From assembly GCA_945787305.1 (NCBI GenBank), contig CALZIH010000051.1, positions 1-15,226 of the forward strand: a DNA stretch of 15,226 nt. Direction: 5' to 3'. The translations under genes were made by a program, and so were the position numbers. Under the pieces are notes generated by a model. It saw nothing but the letters and a program-made list of their open reading frames with translations. It was not told the origin of the DNA and ran no database searches. How positions within the stretch are numbered: the stretch's first letter is position 1; each line of letters opens with the position of its first letter. Origin of the DNA: an uncultured Desulfobulbaceae bacterium. GTDB lineage: Bacteria; Desulfobacterota; Desulfobulbia; Desulfobulbales; Desulfobulbaceae. This document shows positions 14,987-15,226 of the stretch, in pieces.

Positions 14987-15032
14987 CGGGTTGATTCGTC
15001 AAGAATATTTTTTTTCATTGCTTTTCAACCCG
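14987..15032. repeat. 8-base inverted repeat between hsp20 and the NBP35-like gene
   Basis: CGGGTTGA (14987-14994) and its exact reverse complement TCAACCCG (15025-15032) flank a 30-base AT-rich spacer with eight consecutive T. The repeat sits in the 268-base divergent region and upstream of both genes, so it could be a regulator site. Apart from this, the candidate promoter and the leader hairpin, I see nothing else in the gap. Confidence 0.4.
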
Positions 15033-15104
15033 CCGATATTAATGTATGTGATCACCATTGAATCGTATTTACATTTCACTATTTTTTATAGATTGGAGGT
15101 TTTC

Positions 15105-15226
15105 ATGAGCAGTTCATGCGGAGGGTCCTGTGGATCCGAAGGTCAGAGCAGCTGCGGCTCGGCCGATGCACATCTCGCGCAGCAGGATATCGCCATTAAC
15201 AGATCACTGGGTAAAATTAAAAACAA
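15105..15226 (+). CDS. Mrp/NBP35-type Fe-S carrier ATPase (N-terminus only, cut by window edge)
   Basis: Only 40 codons are visible. A strong GGAGG (15095-15099) lies 5 bases before the ATG. The sequence starts with a Ser/Gly/Cys-rich segment holding Cys5, Cys9 and Cys17, followed by an Ala/Gln-rich stretch and INRSLGKIKN. In Desulfobacterota, Mrp/NBP35 P-loop ATPases commonly begin in just this way and continue into a KI-x-V-x-SGKGGVGKS Walker A, which would lie right after the window edge. The N-terminal cysteines would then ligate a transferable Fe-S cluster. The P-loop itself is not seen, so the call rests on the N-terminal style. Confidence 0.7.
   Translation, partial: MSSSCGGSCGSEGQSSCGSADAHLAQQDIAINRSLGKIKN

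Noticed and set aside
15048..15055. GTGATCAC palindrome upstream of the NBP35-like gene
   Set aside because: Its half-sites are adjacent, unlike the spaced TGTGA-N6-TCACA of CRP-type sites, and an 8-base palindrome is expected by chance.
15058..15085. TTGAAT and TATTTT as a promoter for the NBP35-like gene
   Set aside because: It would leave a leader of only about 13 bases overlapping the ribosome binding site; the match is also poor.
1..15226. CRISPR arrays, insertion sequences, phage genes, tRNA or rRNA
   Set aside because: No regularly spaced repeats, transposase or integrase motifs, or structured RNA genes were seen on either strand; the gaps between genes are all under 300 bases.

Overview
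The window looks like ordinary chromosomal DNA from a Gram-negative anaerobe of the Desulfobacterota (former Deltaproteobacteria), most likely in or near Desulfobulbales. That placement is inferred from the gene mix: a TIGR03790-type exported protein, a MutY with an EIMGQQTQ active-site segment, the cdaA-cdaR-glmM order, an Hsp20-Lon-FtsY string, and a Mrp/NBP35 ATPase with a Cys-rich N-terminus. No phage genes, transposases, CRISPR array, tRNA or rRNA were seen. No gap between genes exceeds 300 bases.

Layout. (1) Bases 1-2103, minus strand: the N-terminal part of a PAS plus sigma-54 activator that runs off the left edge, then mutY. (2) 2159-3439, plus strand: a TIGR03790 family secreted protein whose last 189 bases lie antisense to the next gene. 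(3) 3251-5129, minus strand: a tight operon of a nitroreductase, a PrmA-like methyltransferase and a small PGPGW-type membrane protein. (4) 5332-8496, plus strand: cdaA, cdaR and glmM, the c-di-AMP synthase, its membrane partner and phosphoglucosamine mutase. (5) 8516-8548: a strong stem-loop between convergent genes. (6) 8575-14836, minus strand: a PLP aminotransferase (probably with its own promoter), a DjlA-like TerB/J-domain membrane protein, ftsY, lon and hsp20. The last four, transcribed in the order hsp20, lon, ftsY, djlA-like, are closely packed and probably form one operon from a promoter near 14920-14949. (7) 15105 to the right edge, plus strand: the start of a Mrp/NBP35-type Fe-S carrier ATPase.

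Functional picture. The cdaA-cdaR-glmM unit links c-di-AMP signalling to cell-wall precursor supply (GlmM makes glucosamine-1-phosphate). The hsp20-lon-ftsY-djlA unit links protein holding, proteolysis, membrane-protein targeting and a membrane J-domain co-chaperone; this looks like envelope and membrane protein quality control. MutY guards against 8-oxoguanine damage.

No clearly new biological system is visible. The points most worth a second look are the hsp20-lon-ftsY-djlA grouping with a GC-rich hairpin in its presumed leader, the 189-base antisense overlap at 3251-3439, the near-complete Nudix box in MutY, the DGG variant in CdaA, and three clustered cysteines in the PAS region of the sigma-54 activator.
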